Assembly: GCA_003165315.1 (NCBI GenBank)
Contig: PLSX01000249.1
Span: 1-54,027 of the forward strand
DNA from: Acidobacteriota bacterium
Lineage (GTDB): Bacteria; Acidobacteriota; Terriglobia; UBA7540
Direction of reading: 5' to 3'
Length of the DNA stretch: 54,027 bases
Below the pieces are notes generated by a model. The model did not search any database, was not told where the DNA came from, and was given only the letters and a program-made list of their open reading frames with translations. Below are positions 1 through 8,853 of this stretch, piece after piece. A program made the position numbers and the translations under genes. Numbering within the stretch: the stretch's first letter is position 1; every line of letters begins with the position of its first letter.

Positions 1-434
1 CTTCATCGTTTCCGAAACGGCTGGATCCGGCAATCCACGCCGGGGTATGAGGATTTAGCTGCTTAATGGGCTTGCGTTGGCGGGTTGAACCAAGGATAAT
101 AGTACCAAAGGGACTTGAAGAATACATTGTAAGATTGATATTGTAGATATCGGTTTTGGGCTCTTTACGAACACGATGCCAGATCGGGCATTAGGCAGGA
201 CTTTTCTGTTGTTGGCACCCGCTGGTAACTGGCTTTGTGAACCTCGAAACGTTGGGTGCTCAGCCCTTCAGGCGCTCGTCTCGAATTTGCGGGGAGCGCA
301 CTGATTCTGCGGGTATGGGTTGTGGCCGGCAAAAGAATGACTGCCTTCGTGCCCGGGGCAGCGCGTTCGAGACATTATTGAGGAGACCCTGTAATCCAGG
401 CGGCGGAGCTGTCTGATTTAGGATCAAGCAAGAT
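1..434. other. Upstream non-coding stretch before the antiterminator gene
   Basis: No convincing gene lies here. One frame is open from the left edge to a TAA at 64-66 on the + strand and could be the last 21 codons of a gene outside the window, but I do not recognise the residues. The rest probably carries the promoter and leader for the NusG-like gene. The small minus-strand frames that cross into the 435 gene look like shadows. Confidence 0.4.
72..100 (+). promoter_or_regulatory. Candidate sigma-70 promoter upstream of the antiterminator gene
   Basis: TTGCGT at 72-77 and GATAAT at 95-100 are separated by 17 bases. The -10 box matches five of six consensus positions and the -35 only three of six. 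The start codon is about 335 bases downstream, so this would give a long leader. A second, weaker pair is TTGAAG at 115-120 with TATTGT at 139-144 (spacing 18). Both are pattern matches only. Confidence 0.25.
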
Positions 435-1010
435 GTGCCGGAGGCTGACTTGGACACCCATAATTCCTGGTACGCACTTTACACTCGGCATCAGCATGAA
501 AAATGCGTTCATCAGGTCCTGACAGGTAAGGGTCTTGAAGCCTTCCTGCCGCTCTATACCACAGCTCACCAGTGGAAAGACCGCGTCAAGCGAGTCTCCC
601 TCCCCCTCTTCCCATGCTATGTGTTTCTGCGCGGACCCCTCTTCCAGTGGCTTCCTGTTCTTTCCACGCCGGGTGTTCACTCCATAGTGGGGTGTGGAGG
701 GCAACCAGCGCTTATCTCAAACGTAGAGATCGAGGCGATTCGCCGTGTGGTTGAGAGTCCCACCAATGTCGAGCCGCACCCGTTTTTGAAATGTGGCGAT
801 CGTGTCCGGGTCACAGCGGGTCCGCTGCGGGGACTTGAAGGGCTGCTCCTCCGCAAAAAGAACTGGTGCAAATTGCTCCTGTCGGTGGAAATGTTGCAGC
901 GATCGGTAGCAGTCGAGGTTGACGCCACCATGGTCCAGCGTGTAGGGGGGCGAAATTCTGCCCTTGAGCCGGGTGTGGTGAGTCCGGGCTGGTCAAGCGT
1001 TCCCGCCTAG
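435..1010 (+). CDS. NusG/RfaH-like specialised transcription antiterminator
   Basis: This 191-residue protein has an N-terminal NGN domain starting at the Trp-Tyr pair (residues 12-13) and including the PLFPCYVF segment (57-64). A KOW motif follows at about 121-136 (GDRVRVTAGPLRGLEG). That layout matches NusG paralogues such as RfaH and UpxY, which bind RNA polymerase and allow read-through of long polysaccharide operons. The length is normal for the family. The start is GTG at 435; an in-frame TGA at 414-416 rules out a longer form, and the ribosome binding site is poor. It is the first recognisable gene and is followed by some 50 kb of co-directional polysaccharide genes, the usual position for an operon-specific antiterminator. 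The housekeeping NusG is less likely because no secE, rplK or rplA is nearby. Confidence 0.9.
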   Translation: MPEADLDTHNSWYALYTRHQHEKCVHQVLTGKGLEAFLPLYTTAHQWKDRVKRVSLPLFPCYVFLRGPLFQWLPVLSTPGVHSIVGCGGQPALISNVEIEAIRRVVESPTNVEPHPFLKCGDRVRVTAGPLRGLEGLLLRKKNWCKLLLSVEMLQRSVAVEVDATMVQRVGGRNSALEPGVVSPGWSSVPA

Positions 1011-1035
1011 CGCCTTGGCTTGTGGTTTCATCGTA

Positions 1036-1066
1036 GCGTTTGGTAGGCTTCCAGCCTAACAAACGC
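1036..1066 (+). promoter_or_regulatory. Stem-loop just after the antiterminator gene
   Basis: Two 14-base arms (1036-1049 and 1053-1066) are complementary except for one mismatch and enclose a TCC loop. No T-run follows, so it is not a classical intrinsic terminator. It lies 26 bases after the stop codon of the NusG-like gene and about 200 bases before the next gene. It could be an attenuator, a pause site or an mRNA-stabilising structure. Confidence 0.5.
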
Positions 1067-1262
1067 AAATGCCGCAGCAGCGTTTAGGGTCTCCGGTTCT
1101 TGACTAATTAGGAACCTCATTTCAAACATTGGTCACCGCCCCCGGTATTATCTTGAAAACTCGGCCATGCGATAAAAAGCTCGCCTTGCTGTCGGAAACT
1201 CCCGGATGGATCTTCTTCACAAACTATAATCACGGCTGCAAATCCCCTAAGTTGTCTGTTAC

Positions 1263-2708
1263 TTGGCGGGTTTGACCAGGGGGCTCTGTCATTTGATTCA
1301 ACAAGAATTTCAACGAAATAAGGGGTCGGGGGAGGAATCTGCCTGGGATACCTCCTTCCCGCAGAAGCCCCTTCGAATCGTCGAAATAGCCCTTCGACCT
1401 GCCTGGCGTTCCTGGATCCTTATCCTGGCGGTGTTGGCCGGCATTGCGTACCTGGGTGGGGAGGTTTTGCGTACGGCCTATATCTCGATCCTCGCGGGAT
1501 CGGAGGAGGCTAGCACTCTCGAGCGAGCAGTCAAACTGGAGCCATCGGACCCTGAACTCCATCACCGCCTGGGCATGGTTCTTTTTGACTCCCCTGTTGA
1601 TGCAGATCGAATCGAAGGCCTGAAGCAACTTCGCCGTGCCACGGAATTGAACCCCTATGCTTCCCGCTACTGGGCTGACCTTGCCTGGGTGTGCGAATTG
1701 GCTGGCGACACGCCCTGTGCTACCCAGGGGATTGATCGGGCGGTTAAGCTCAACCCTATGACGCCCCAATTGCGTTGGGTGGCCGCCAATACGTTTCTTC
1801 GAGCGGGCCAAAATGATGCGGCCATGGCACAATTCCGGCGGTTGTTGGAAATGGATCCGGCCTATGCTCCCGCAACATTTCATGTCTGTCTGGGTTCGCT
1901 CGGAAATCCCCAACTCATCCTGGAAAAAGTGATGCCCCCGGCGAAGGACCCCAGCCTAAAACTCACTTATCTCAATATCTTAAGCAGAAGTGAGATGGAC
2001 GGCGCCGATGATCTGGCCCGTCAAGTCTGGGCGAAGACCGTTGCCGAGGGAACGGCCTTTCCGCTTTCCGCGGCCACGCCCTATGTCGAGCATTTGCTTC
2101 AATTCGGCCAGGTTCAAGAAGCCGAGAATGCGTGGCGGGACCTGGAAAAGCTAGGAGTAATTGCCAATCCGGGCAAAGACCAAGATGGGAACTTGATCTT
2201 CAACGGCGATTTTGACCATGTGCCGCTGAATACCGGCTTCGATTGGCGCAGTGCTTCCGCTACTTACCTTGCCCTTGATTTTGCCGACCCGACGCCTTAC
2301 TCGGGGAAGGCTTGCTTGCGGATTGACTTTACCGTGAGCCGAAACGAAGCGTATCAGCCCTTGTATCAAATTGTTCCGGTGGCTCCCAATCAGTCATACG
2401 TCTTGACGGCCTACGTGCGCTCAAAAGATATAACTTCTGACAGCGGGCCGCGTTTGCAGGTGGTAGACCCGGTTCATTCCAACGGTCCAAGTGCGATGAC
2501 TGAATCCACCGTGGGAACGACCCCCTGGCATCTGATCAAGCTTGAGTTTTGCACTGGACCTAACGCAAATTTCCTGCAGGTTTCGATATTGCGCGTGCGG
2601 GGCCGAACCTATCCGACTGAAATCACGGGTAGTTTCTGGCTCGACAATGTGGCTCTAAAACCTTCAGGAACCGGCGTCGAGGGCACGTGTCACCCGTCCC
2701 GCCCCTAA
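1263..2708 (+). CDS. Membrane-anchored TPR protein with C-terminal carbohydrate-binding-like domain
   Basis: The 481-residue product has one hydrophobic segment (about 49-67) after a short cytoplasmic tail. Tetratricopeptide-type helical repeats follow at roughly 85-200, with typical LEPSDPELH and LNPYASRYW turns. The C-terminal third (about 310-475) begins with NLIFNGDFDHVP and looks like a jelly-roll carbohydrate-binding module, as the phrase PYSGKACLRIDF suggests. It is probably an inner-membrane protein facing the periplasm that scaffolds polymerase or export proteins. It lies 7 bases upstream of the O-antigen ligase-type gene, so the two are probably co-translated. The start is TTG at 1263 with no strong ribosome binding site; TTG at 1272 is also possible. 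The exact function is not known. Confidence 0.75.
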   Translation: MAGLTRGLCHLIQQEFQRNKGSGEESAWDTSFPQKPLRIVEIALRPAWRSWILILAVLAGIAYLGGEVLRTAYISILAGSEEASTLERAVKLEPSDPELHHRLGMVLFDSPVDADRIEGLKQLRRATELNPYASRYWADLAWVCELAGDTPCATQGIDRAVKLNPMTPQLRWVAANTFLRAGQNDAAMAQFRRLLEMDPAYAPATFHVCLGSLGNPQLILEKVMPPAKDPSLKLTYLNILSRSEMDGADDLARQVWAKTVAEGTAFPLSAATPYVEHLLQFGQVQEAENAWRDLEKLGVIANPGKDQDGNLIFNGDFDHVPLNTGFDWRSASATYLALDFADPTPYSGKACLRIDFTVSRNEAYQPLYQIVPVAPNQSYVLTAYVRSKDITSDSGPRLQVVDPVHSNGPSAMTESTVGTTPWHLIKLEFCTGPNANFLQVSILRVRGRTYPTEITGSFWLDNVALKPSGTGVEGTCHPSRP

Positions 2709-2736
2709 GCATGGGTTGAGTCTTCATTGGATTGAC

Positions 2737-4056
2737 ATGAGTTCCATTTCACTGAAACCCGGAGACAGTCATTACGGCCCAACTTCCAGGGCGTTTACGC
2801 TTGCGCGCATCCAGCTTGGGGTAATGCTCATATGGGCTCCGCTTCCTTTTGGCGCTGTTTACACGTGGGCTTGGGCGTCAATCACCATCATGACCCTCCT
2901 GGTGTTGTTTCTGTGGATGGTTGGGAGCGTTCGGTCTGGAGGGTTAAGAATTGGGTACACCTCACTCTATATCCCCATAGGATTTTTTCTAGCCATGGGT
3001 CTGGTTCAGTTGGTCTTTCATCTAACCCTGACTCCCGAAGCGACAAAGGAGTCGCTCCTCAAGCTTGCAACTTACTCGGTTTTGTTCTTTGTTGTCATTC
3101 AGCTTTTTGCCGATTCTCCATCCCAAACTTGGAGCCGGGTGGGATTCGCCGTTTTGATGTTTGGTTTTATCTTTAGTTGTCTCTCCATCCTGCAATTCTT
3201 GTGGAATCCCGCCCGAATTCTTTGGGTCCAGCACGATCTTGCAACCCCCTTCGGCCCTTATGTTGATCACGATCACTACGCGGGTTTGATGGAGATGATC
3301 ATCCCGATTTCTGCCACTTACGTACTTTCGCGGCCCAAACATGATCCGTTGAATGGCATACTCTGGTTTGGCGTGCTGGTCCCTGTCGTATCGTTGCTCC
3401 TCACCGGTTCACGTGGAGGTTTCGTTGCTGTTCTGATAGAGAGTGGCATTTTGGCTTGGGTTGTGATTTGGCGTAACCCTCTCCCGGGCCGACGAATGAG
3501 GGTTTTCGTGACGGGGTTGGCGCTCGCCGCAGTGGCTGCTGTCTTTTTCTGGCTGGTCCCGAATTACGTCATGAACAGACTCGGTACAGTTAACAATTAT
3601 GTGTCGGAGACAAGCAGGGGGTTTCGGCCTAATCTGTGGAAGAGCTCTTTCGGAATCTATTGGGACCACCCGCTGTTCGGTACAGGAATGGGCAGCTTCG
3701 CGACGGCTTTTCCACCGCACCAATTGGAGGTGTCAGACCTAGTAACTGAGCACGCCCACAATGATTATGTCGAGGCTTTGGCGGAAACGGGATTGCTCGG
3801 GGGAATTCTGATTCTCGCGATAGCAGCTTTATTTCTTGTCATTACTTTCAAGAGTTTGCATATCCAACTGAAACGTGATCCCGGTTGGATTCAACTGGGG
3901 GCAGGAATTTCGTGCTGCGGTTTAATGGTTCACAGTTTTGTCGATTTCAACCTTCATATCCCCGCCAACGCGGCTTGGTTTGCACTTTGCGCAGGCCTCG
4001 CAACCCTTTCCGGCCGGGCAATCCCCCGCCGAAGTGGGAAGCTCCCGGGCGGATAG
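2737..4056 (+). CDS. O-antigen ligase/polymerase family membrane protein (Wzy_C type)
   Basis: This hydrophobic protein has roughly ten to twelve membrane segments. Its large periplasmic loop includes GTGMGSFATAFPP and ends in the family hallmark HAHNDYVEALAETG. A SRGGF motif lies at the start of the Wzy_C-type region. Members either polymerise lipid-linked repeat units (Wzy) or ligate finished glycan to an acceptor (WaaL, PglL); sequence alone does not separate these. I chose ATG at 2737; a TTG at 2716 in the same frame would add seven residues, and neither start has a clear ribosome binding site. It follows the TPR protein closely. A second, only distantly similar member of the family is encoded at 38367-39926. 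Confidence 0.88.
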   Translation: MSSISLKPGDSHYGPTSRAFTLARIQLGVMLIWAPLPFGAVYTWAWASITIMTLLVLFLWMVGSVRSGGLRIGYTSLYIPIGFFLAMGLVQLVFHLTLTPEATKESLLKLATYSVLFFVVIQLFADSPSQTWSRVGFAVLMFGFIFSCLSILQFLWNPARILWVQHDLATPFGPYVDHDHYAGLMEMIIPISATYVLSRPKHDPLNGILWFGVLVPVVSLLLTGSRGGFVAVLIESGILAWVVIWRNPLPGRRMRVFVTGLALAAVAAVFFWLVPNYVMNRLGTVNNYVSETSRGFRPNLWKSSFGIYWDHPLFGTGMGSFATAFPPHQLEVSDLVTEHAHNDYVEALAETGLLGGILILAIAALFLVITFKSLHIQLKRDPGWIQLGAGISCCGLMVHSFVDFNLHIPANAAWFALCAGLATLSGRAIPRRSGKLPGG

Positions 4057-4987
4057 GGGGTTGGGTGAGCCAACGGGGTGTTAAGGTGGAGCGGAAATCA
4101 ATTTGCACAAATGTCTTAAAACCTATCCGTTCTCTCGTTTTATGGCCAACGTCAAGCAGTAGCTTCTCTCTTCCATTCTTCCTTTTCCTTGACCTCAAAA
4201 TGGAATTCGTTCACAATTGTCTTGAGGCATACAGGCGAAAAAATTGGATCCAGAGGGGTAGCGTTTTGACTGATGTGGTCAAGATGCCGGAAACCTAACA
4301 AATTGCTTTGATCGAAACAATTATAAGCTTGCAAGGATGGAAGGTTCGTAGACTAGTTTTATGATTGGGCAAGAGGAAGGAATCGTCCTGTATAGTCCTG
4401 TTCCCGATCGGCGAGCATGCTGCACGTGGTGAGTATTCAGGCGCATTGGCTTACTTATGGCGGACCAAGTAAGTCATAGGGCGGAGCTTCATAAACCTTT
4501 TTGGCTTTCAACATGTTGAGAAAGCCGGGCCATCCCCCACTCGCACGCACTTTGGGCAGACCGAACTCATAGGGAGGAAGGCTGCTAGGACCTGAGGAGA
4601 GCTCGAATTCTCATCCTTCCTCCCGCCTCGAGATTTTCTGCTATTGACTAGGACCGAATTAAGATCTGTCCGCAACCTCCGCCTTAATTGAGTTCATTCC
4701 TGCCCCCCCATGAACGCGGCTTTTCAATTTTGGCTGGTTGGGACAAATGATGTCATGTCGCTGTTCTTTAGGCGTGTGGAAATGCTAGTCTTTTATAAAT
4801 GGCATCCCAATCGGAGCGGCAGTGTAGAGCCGGGATTCGGTTCCACTTTATATCATCTTAATATGCGTTGGTTCAATCGGTTTCAGATAAGGTGTGCCCA
4901 ACGGGATTATCGGTATGCCTGGTTATCAAAAGCTGTAAACCCGTCTTTTGACCGAGGCGCTGGCGGCCCGCGAAGAGGAGTTGCATC
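4057..4987 (+). other. Long intergenic leader ahead of the export genes
   Basis: This gap of about 930 bases holds no convincing gene. The frame at 4710-4991 (93 residues) overlaps the next start by four bases and is the only candidate, but its composition is unlike a protein and it shows no family motif. The frame at 3885-4298 is mostly a shadow of the upstream gene. The gap contains the long hairpin at 4572-4624 and probably carries a promoter or a regulated leader, but I could not find a good -35/-10 pair. Confidence 0.5.
4572..4624 (+). promoter_or_regulatory. Long-range stem-loop in the leader of the export operon
   Basis: Perfect 10-base arms GGGAGGAAGG (4572-4581) and CCTTCCTCCC (4615-4624) enclose a 33-base loop that itself holds a small GAGA/TCTC hairpin. 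A short T-rich stretch (ATTTTCT) begins eight bases further on. It lies 360 bases upstream of the Wza-like gene. It could be a weak terminator after the ligase gene or an attenuator acted on by the NusG-like protein. Confidence 0.4.
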
Positions 4988-6076
4988 ATGAGCGACAGAA
5001 ACTTTCATAATTCGAATGTAGCGGGGTGGGGGAAGCGACGTCAGATCGCCAGCATCCTACTTCTTTTGGCACTTGGTTACGTTATCTTCGGTCAGGTTGC
5101 CGTTGTGAAGGCTCAAGACCCCGCGCAGAAGGCCCAACCGGCACCCGCCACTTCCGTGGTGCCAGTCACACCGGCCGGAACCGCTCCCGCCCCCCCTACG
5201 GAAGTATATTTAGTCAACCCCAATGACATACTAGATATCGATGTTTACGATGTGCCGGAGCTTTCCCGCGCTTATACGGTAAGCCCGTCCGGATTCATCA
5301 CCATGCCCTTGTTGGCCAAGCCCGTCCAGGCGGCTGGATTGACGCCTGACCAGGTTGCTCGCGTGGTCGAGGAAGCTTTCCGCCAATCCGGCCGCCTGCA
5401 GCGCCCCGAGATCGCGGTTTCTGTCAAGCAGTCACCCTCCAGCTCGGTTGCGGTGGAAGGGGCGGTGAAGAATCCACTGATTCTCCCTGCGTCCGGGCGA
5501 GTCAGATTGGTAGACGTTATTACTCAATGCGGCGGGTTAAATGATGATGCCGGGACCAACGTTACGATTACCCGCGGACAATTCGCGCTTCGGGCTCTTG
5601 CTGCAGAAGGTGAGTCAGCAACACCAATGATGATCGTTGAGTTGAAACGAGTCATGGATTTGACCGATCCAGCTTCGTCAATTGCCGTATGGCCGGGTGA
5701 CCGTGTCACCATTGAACGAACTGGAGTTTATTACGTGCTTGGAGAGGTGAAATCCCCTGGGGGCTACACGCTTAAGAAGGGGCGTGATGAATTAACCGTC
5801 CTGCGGGCTGTGGCCCTTGCGGGCGATTTGACCAGCGTGGCAAAAAAGAACAAGGCCATGATCATTCGCAAGGATCCCAAAGCACCCATGGGGCGCGCGG
5901 AGATCAAACTTGATTTGCAGGGCATCTTGACTGGAAAGACCCCGGATCCCGTGTTACAGGCTGACGACATCCTCTTTGTCCCAGGTAGCAACGGCAAGAA
6001 GGCACTTCATACGATTGAGTCAGCTCCGGCAATGATCGTTGGTGAGGCGGGGGCATATGCCATTATCACCCACTAG
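4988..6076 (+). CDS. Polysaccharide export outer-membrane protein (Wza/OPX-like)
   Basis: The 362-residue protein starts with a signal peptide: a hydrophobic core at about 20-41 and a likely cut after VVKA near residue 42. There is no lipobox Cys. A Pro/Ala-rich linker leads to a Poly_export domain (about 72-150, NPNDILDIDVYDVPELS). Two SLBB-type domains follow, one from about 152 (SVAVEGAVKNPLILPASG) and one from about 247 (YYVLGEVKSPGGYTLKKG). OPX proteins form the periplasmic and outer-membrane conduit for exported polysaccharide. The C-terminus lacks an obvious Wza-type amphipathic membrane helix, so it may be one of the OPX forms that need a partner barrel. The start is ATG at 4988 with a good GAGGAG eight bases upstream. 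The Wzc-like partner follows. Confidence 0.93.
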   Translation: MSDRNFHNSNVAGWGKRRQIASILLLLALGYVIFGQVAVVKAQDPAQKAQPAPATSVVPVTPAGTAPAPPTEVYLVNPNDILDIDVYDVPELSRAYTVSPSGFITMPLLAKPVQAAGLTPDQVARVVEEAFRQSGRLQRPEIAVSVKQSPSSSVAVEGAVKNPLILPASGRVRLVDVITQCGGLNDDAGTNVTITRGQFALRALAAEGESATPMMIVELKRVMDLTDPASSIAVWPGDRVTIERTGVYYVLGEVKSPGGYTLKKGRDELTVLRAVALAGDLTSVAKKNKAMIIRKDPKAPMGRAEIKLDLQGILTGKTPDPVLQADDILFVPGSNGKKALHTIESAPAMIVGEAGAYAIITH

Positions 6077-6194
6077 TGAAGTTTGGTCGCCAGTCCAACT
6101 GCCTTACGTTAATGGAAGCTTGAATGGAGGCTTGCGGGATTCTTGCAGGCGATGATGCTCAGTTTCTGCGGGTGTCCTTTCCAACCCCCTACAT

Positions 6195-6226
6195 TTCTTG
6201 ATTGGAGCTAACTCCAACGTCAAGAA
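6195..6226 (+). promoter_or_regulatory. Stem-loop between the Wza-like and Wzc-like genes
   Basis: A 13-bp stem pairs 6195-6207 with 6212-6226, with a two-base bulge (CG, 6218-6219) and a CTAA loop. No T-run follows. It sits in a 296-base gap inside the export gene pair. It may set differential expression of the two genes through an attenuator or an mRNA processing site. Confidence 0.5.
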
Positions 6227-6372
6227 TTCCATCATCGTATTTCTTATCCACTGGCAAGAGAATGGCTTACGGGCGACGGCAAATAAGTAGGTGGATGCCG
6301 AAGAAAGTCGGCATAACCCGTTGATTGATACACTCCAGGGGTACCCCAAGGATTTTGAAGGAAGGTAATAAA

Positions 6373-8631
6373 ATGTCTGAAGACAACCAGATCACTCCAA
6401 TAAACCATCCATCGCTGGTCCCCGGAGATCCGCGCGACCGGCGTGGGCCATTGGCTAAGAACATCGAAATCAATGAAATAGACGCCTTCGGCCAATTTCG
6501 CACGCTTTGGGACCTTTTGGTGAAGCATCAGTGGCTTATCCTGGCCGTCGCAGTTGTGCTCACGGTCCTTGTGGCATTCTATTCCTTTAAGATGAAGCCG
6601 GTGTACCAAGCCACATGCCGAGTAGACGTGGAGTCTGAAACCCCGCTCCTCGAATCCTTAAACGACCTCTTCAAGGGGGCGCCGGACGAGGAGTCCTCTC
6701 TGGCCACGCAGGTCAGCATCATACAGGGCGACGAACTGGCATGGGACACGATCCAGAAATTGGGACTGAATCGATCGCATAATCCCGGCGACCCGGTGGT
6801 TGGAACTCCCAACGCCATGTATATTCCCGCGGTCCGGGCATTCCAAGGCAGCCTTCATGTGGAGCTGGTGAAAGAAACCCGCATGATCCTGGTGAAGTAT
6901 GAGAGCCCTGACCCCCAACAGGCGGCTGATGTCGTCAATGCTCTCGTCGACAACTATATTGAATACAACTTTCGCACCAAGTATGACGCTTCACGCCAAG
7001 CCACGGGTTGGATGGAGCAGCGGCTGGACGAATTGAAAGTCAAGGTGGAAAAATCCGAGCAGGCGATGGTGGATTACGAGCGCCAGAACGACATTGTGAG
7101 TGTCGGCGATAAGCAGACCGTGGCGGAAGCCCGGCTGGAAGAGCTAAACCACAACCTCAGCATGGCGCAAACCGAACGCGTCTCGAAGGAATCTGTTTAC
7201 AAGATGGTGTCCGAGAACGAAGCGCAGGTGGGCTTCATCCAAACTAACACTCTCCTCAACGGTTTGGAAGCCAAAGAAGTTGAATTGAAGGAACAGTATT
7301 CGGATATGGCTGCGCATTATGGGCCAACCTACCCTAAAGCCTTGGCAGTCCAGGACCAATTGAAAGATCTGGATATGTTGATTCTGAAGGAGCGTAAGCG
7401 GGCGGTGGAGAACATCGGGAGTGAATACCAGGAAGCAGTCCAGCGTGAGAAGGCTCTTACCGAGGCGGTGGCAACCCAAAACGCTGAAGTCGAAAAAGTG
7501 AACCAGTTACTGATTGAGTATAATTTATTGAAGCGGGAATTCGAATCCAATCAAGCTCTTTACGATAGTCTGCTCACCCACTTGAAGGATGCAAACGTCT
7601 CCGCCGGCTTGCGGGCCACCAACATTCATGTGATTGACCGTGGCGTTCCCAACACCACCCCCATCCGGCCGGATAAGATGAAGAACATCGTATTTGCCCT
7701 GGCAGCAGGTTTGGGCTTGGGAGTTGCCCTGGCTCTGACCCGGGAAGCTCTTGACAATTCCATCAAGAGCGCCCAGGAGATTGAGAAGCTCACCAGTCTT
7801 CCCACCCTGGCGATTGTGCCCATCGCCCATGCCAATGCCGTGCTCGGCCATCAGTCGCCGGAAGATTCCAGTATTTTGCCCGGCGGAAATAAGGACATTA
7901 GAGTGCCCCCGGCCCTATCTGTTGTCAAGAAACCTGGAGCACCAGTATCGGAGGCGTATCGCGCGCTCCGCACCTCGGTGTTGCTCTCCACGGCGGATCG
8001 GCCACCGCAAGTGATCCTGGTGACGAGTTCCCAGCCCGGTGAAGGAAAGACGGTGACGGCGCTGAATCTGGCCTCCACCATGGCCCAAAAGGGTGAGCGC
8101 GTGCTTCTGATCGATGCGGACATGCGCCGCCCTGGCATCGCGAAGGCCTTGAAGTTGTCGCTTACGAAGGGACTTTCCGGAGTCCTTACCGGGGCGTACG
8201 ACTACGGCGAGGATCTGTTGTATAAAATGGAACCCGTGGAGACCCTCTCCATCCTGTCCAGCGGCCCGATCCCGCCCAATCCGGCGGAACTGCTGTGCTC
8301 ACTGAAAATGGAAAGCCTGCTCAAGGATTTGCGCAAGGATTTTGATCACATTATCCTCGACTCTCCCCCGGTATTGCCCATCACAGACCCCACCATTCTC
8401 TCCAGCATTGTGGATGGGGTCATCATGGTGGTGGAATGCGAAATGACCACCCGCGCCGCCCTCAGCCGCGCCTGCCGCGTCATTGAACATGCGGGGGGCA
8501 GGATTCTTGGAACGGTCCTCAACAAGGTGGATGTCCGCCGCGATGGTTACTACGGCTATCGCTACTACCACGGCTACTATACGTACACCACCAAGTCGTA
8601 CTATGCGGAGAACGAGCATGCGGCGGAATAG
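6373..8631 (+). CDS. Polysaccharide co-polymerase with tyrosine autokinase domain (Wzc-like BY-kinase)
   Basis: This 752-residue inner-membrane protein has a Wzz domain between two membrane helices (about 52-73 and 438-455) with long coiled-coil stretches between them (about 200-400). A cytoplasmic BY-kinase domain follows. The kinase shows Walker A (SSQPGEGKT, near 551-560), Walker A' (LLIDADMRRP, near 577-586) and Walker B (ILDSPPVLPITD, near 661-672). The tail carries ten tyrosines in a short cluster, the usual autophosphorylation site. Cycles of phosphorylation control chain length and export with the OPX partner upstream. ATG at 6373 has AAGGAAGG at a good distance; a TTG at 6325 would add 16 residues but has no such site. 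No tyrosine phosphatase gene is seen nearby. Confidence 0.95.
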   Translation: MSEDNQITPINHPSLVPGDPRDRRGPLAKNIEINEIDAFGQFRTLWDLLVKHQWLILAVAVVLTVLVAFYSFKMKPVYQATCRVDVESETPLLESLNDLFKGAPDEESSLATQVSIIQGDELAWDTIQKLGLNRSHNPGDPVVGTPNAMYIPAVRAFQGSLHVELVKETRMILVKYESPDPQQAADVVNALVDNYIEYNFRTKYDASRQATGWMEQRLDELKVKVEKSEQAMVDYERQNDIVSVGDKQTVAEARLEELNHNLSMAQTERVSKESVYKMVSENEAQVGFIQTNTLLNGLEAKEVELKEQYSDMAAHYGPTYPKALAVQDQLKDLDMLILKERKRAVENIGSEYQEAVQREKALTEAVATQNAEVEKVNQLLIEYNLLKREFESNQALYDSLLTHLKDANVSAGLRATNIHVIDRGVPNTTPIRPDKMKNIVFALAAGLGLGVALALTREALDNSIKSAQEIEKLTSLPTLAIVPIAHANAVLGHQSPEDSSILPGGNKDIRVPPALSVVKKPGAPVSEAYRALRTSVLLSTADRPPQVILVTSSQPGEGKTVTALNLASTMAQKGERVLLIDADMRRPGIAKALKLSLTKGLSGVLTGAYDYGEDLLYKMEPVETLSILSSGPIPPNPAELLCSLKMESLLKDLRKDFDHIILDSPPVLPITDPTILSSIVDGVIMVVECEMTTRAALSRACRVIEHAGGRILGTVLNKVDVRRDGYYGYRYYHGYYTYTTKSYYAENEHAAE

Positions 8632-8686
8632 CCGTGGCAGGTCAGTGCGTGGGCGTATTTATTGATTGTTGCGAAATATAGTGACA

Positions 8687-8809
8687 AAGACCCCCTCACC
8701 CCCGCCCCTCTCCCCCAAAGGGGGCGAGGGGAGAGTTGGATTGAAGTTACGCCCTCGCCCATTTGGGGGAAAAGGTGTACCGATGCATCGGGACGGGTGA
8801 GGGGGTCTT
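8687..8809. repeat. Nested C/G-rich inverted repeat element
   Basis: Perfect 15-base outer arms AAGACCCCCTCACCC (8687-8701) and its complement (8795-8809) bound the element. Inside, 8705-8731 forms a 12-bp hairpin with one mismatch and an AAA loop, and 8751-8770 is a degenerate inverted copy of part of it. The style, with CCCTCACCCC and CCCTCTCCC blocks, matches dispersed palindromic repeats seen between genes in many environmental bacteria. It separates the Wzc-like gene from the epimerase and could act as a bidirectional terminator or mRNA stabiliser. Confidence 0.7.
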
Positions 8810-8853
8810 AATAATATGGTTCCCCGGCTTTTCTTCACAAGGAGGGCAGTCTT

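Noticed and set aside
1225..1230. TATAAT box before the TPR gene
   Set aside because: No acceptable -35 box lies 15-19 bases upstream, so the match alone is not enough for a promoter call.
3885..4298. 137-codon + strand frame overlapping the end of the first ligase-type gene
   Set aside because: More than one third lies in another frame of a real gene and the rest has no motif or ribosome binding site.
4710..4991. 93-codon frame upstream of the Wza-like gene
   Set aside because: No family motif, no ribosome binding site and protein-unlike composition; the four-base overlap with the next start appears to be chance.
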